Shown piece by piece: positions 31,176 to 31,633 of a stretch of 31,633 nt of DNA. Source of the stretch: Candidatus Bathyarchaeota archaeon (GTDB lineage: Archaea > Thermoproteota > Bathyarchaeia > TCS64); assembly GCA_013329615.1 (NCBI GenBank), contig DUKA01000055.1, positions 1 to 31,633 of the forward strand, written 5' to 3'. Under the pieces are notes generated by a model. The model did not search any database. It was not told where the DNA came from and was given only the letters and a program-made list of their open reading frames with translations. The position numbers and the translations under genes were made by a program. The stretch's first letter is position 1; each line of letters begins with the position of its first letter.

Positions 31176-31222
31176 GCCAGAAACACCAACTGACTAAATT
31201 TGGCGCTTCGAGTTGATGAGGT

Positions 31223-31633
31223 TTACCCACTAAGGTTCAGGAAGTTGTCGACGAGCCTCTCGGCAAGACGCTTCATCTCAGGCTCGCGCACCCTGCACTC
31301 CTCGATGACCTGTGCCTTTGTCTTGCCAACGGCCTCTAGCTCTGCTGGGTAGGCAGAAGCCCACCTGTCCGCCTCGCGGTGGTCTATCTCTAGGTGGAAT
31401 ATGACGCCCCTCACGTTCCTCCACGCGTACGCCTGTATGGGGCAGGGGTCGCCTCGCGCCAGCAGCCGGCCGCCGGGCGAGACCTTGAACATGTCGCTGT
31501 GCCAGTGGAACACTGGGACCGCCGCGGGGAAGTCGCGGAAGAGCGGGTCACTAATGCCAGCATCCGTCAGCGTGACCGTGTAGCCACCCACCTCCTTTCT
31601 CGGGCTCCTGACGACCTCGGCGCCGAGGAGGCG
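31223..31633 (-). CDS. Class I glutamine amidotransferase-like protein (5'-truncated by the window)
   Basis: The C-terminal part of a class I glutamine amidotransferase-like protein; the frame runs off the right edge with no start codon in the window, continuing as RLLGAEVVRSPRKE. Visible motifs are RKEVGGYTV, FHWHSDMF and the catalytic histidine-glutamate pair in VIFHLEID (usually FHPE). The nucleophilic cysteine would lie beyond the window edge. Relatives include GMP-synthase-like and gamma-glutamyl-hydrolase-like enzymes. It is the first visible gene of the minus-strand run with the epimerase and amidohydrolase. Confidence 0.88.
   Translation of the reverse strand, partial: RLLGAEVVRSPRKEVGGYTVTLTDAGISDPLFRDFPAAVPVFHWHSDMFKVSPGGRLLARGDPCPIQAYAWRNVRGVIFHLEIDHREADRWASAYPAELEAVGKTKAQVIEECRVREPEMKRLAERLVDNFLNLSG

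Overview
This window is archaeal chromosomal DNA. It carries an Orc1/Cdc6 replication initiator, the RadA recombinase, the Hjc Holliday-junction resolvase, the archaeal form of eIF1/SUI1, a PAC2 proteasome-assembly-type protein, an AMMECR1 protein and an archaea-specific methyltransferase. Promoters are TATA boxes (ATATATAAT, TTTATAATATA, TTTAAATAT and similar), often 25-30 bases before the start codon, so many genes look leaderless, and TTG and GTG starts are common. The DNA is GC-rich. A tungsten-type aldehyde:ferredoxin oxidoreductase, an Lhr helicase and an EMC6-like membrane protein point to an anaerobic TACK-type archaeon (Bathyarchaeia-like would fit). That placement is inference, as there is no rRNA in the window. 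No transposase, integrase, tRNA, rRNA or CRISPR array was recognised.

Layout. (1) 1-1653: a small winged-helix protein and Cdc6 on the minus strand, with a noncoding repeat copy at the left edge. (2) 1771-5135: a HypE-like protein, a COG2521-type methyltransferase and enolase, with a candidate structured RNA between the last two. (3) 5203-9677, all minus: a glutaredoxin-like protein with thioredoxin reductase, a Lon-type protease, and Hjc with a second winged-helix protein. (4) 9678-10109: a noncoding region holding the second repeat copy. (5) 10110-12781, plus: an ACT-domain protein, aIF1/SUI1, a zinc ribbon, RadA and a small unknown. (6) 12785-13878, minus: EMC6-like and PAC2. (7) 13879-14369: a noncoding stretch whose second half could fold into a structured leader for a Myb-like/zinc-ribbon protein. 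(8) 14788-18089, plus: a CBS/zinc-ribbon protein, Mut7-C RNase-like, AMMECR1, a GT28-like glycosyltransferase and an AhpD-like protein. (9) 18092-24467, minus: Lhr helicase, AOR with its ferredoxin subunit, and a threonine-synthase-like PLP enzyme. (10) 24565-31633: a MurL-like PP-loop protein, a Ddl-like ATP-grasp ligase, a GNAT, a gamma-glutamylcyclotransferase-like protein and a tiny membrane peptide (plus), facing an amidohydrolase, a dipeptide-epimerase-like enolase-superfamily enzyme and a truncated class I glutamine amidotransferase (minus).

The most interesting parts are four. Region 10 combines enzyme families that elsewhere make, epimerise or break glutamyl and D-amino-acid peptides, in an archaeon with no other sign of peptidoglycan genes here. 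A 44/45-bp noncoding element occurs at 75-119 and, inverted, at 9881-9924 with only four substitutions and one indel. A compact three-way-junction fold at 3731-3799 begins about 26 bases after a TATA box. The 14095-14369 leader contains two GNRA hairpins and two sets of mutually exclusive helices.
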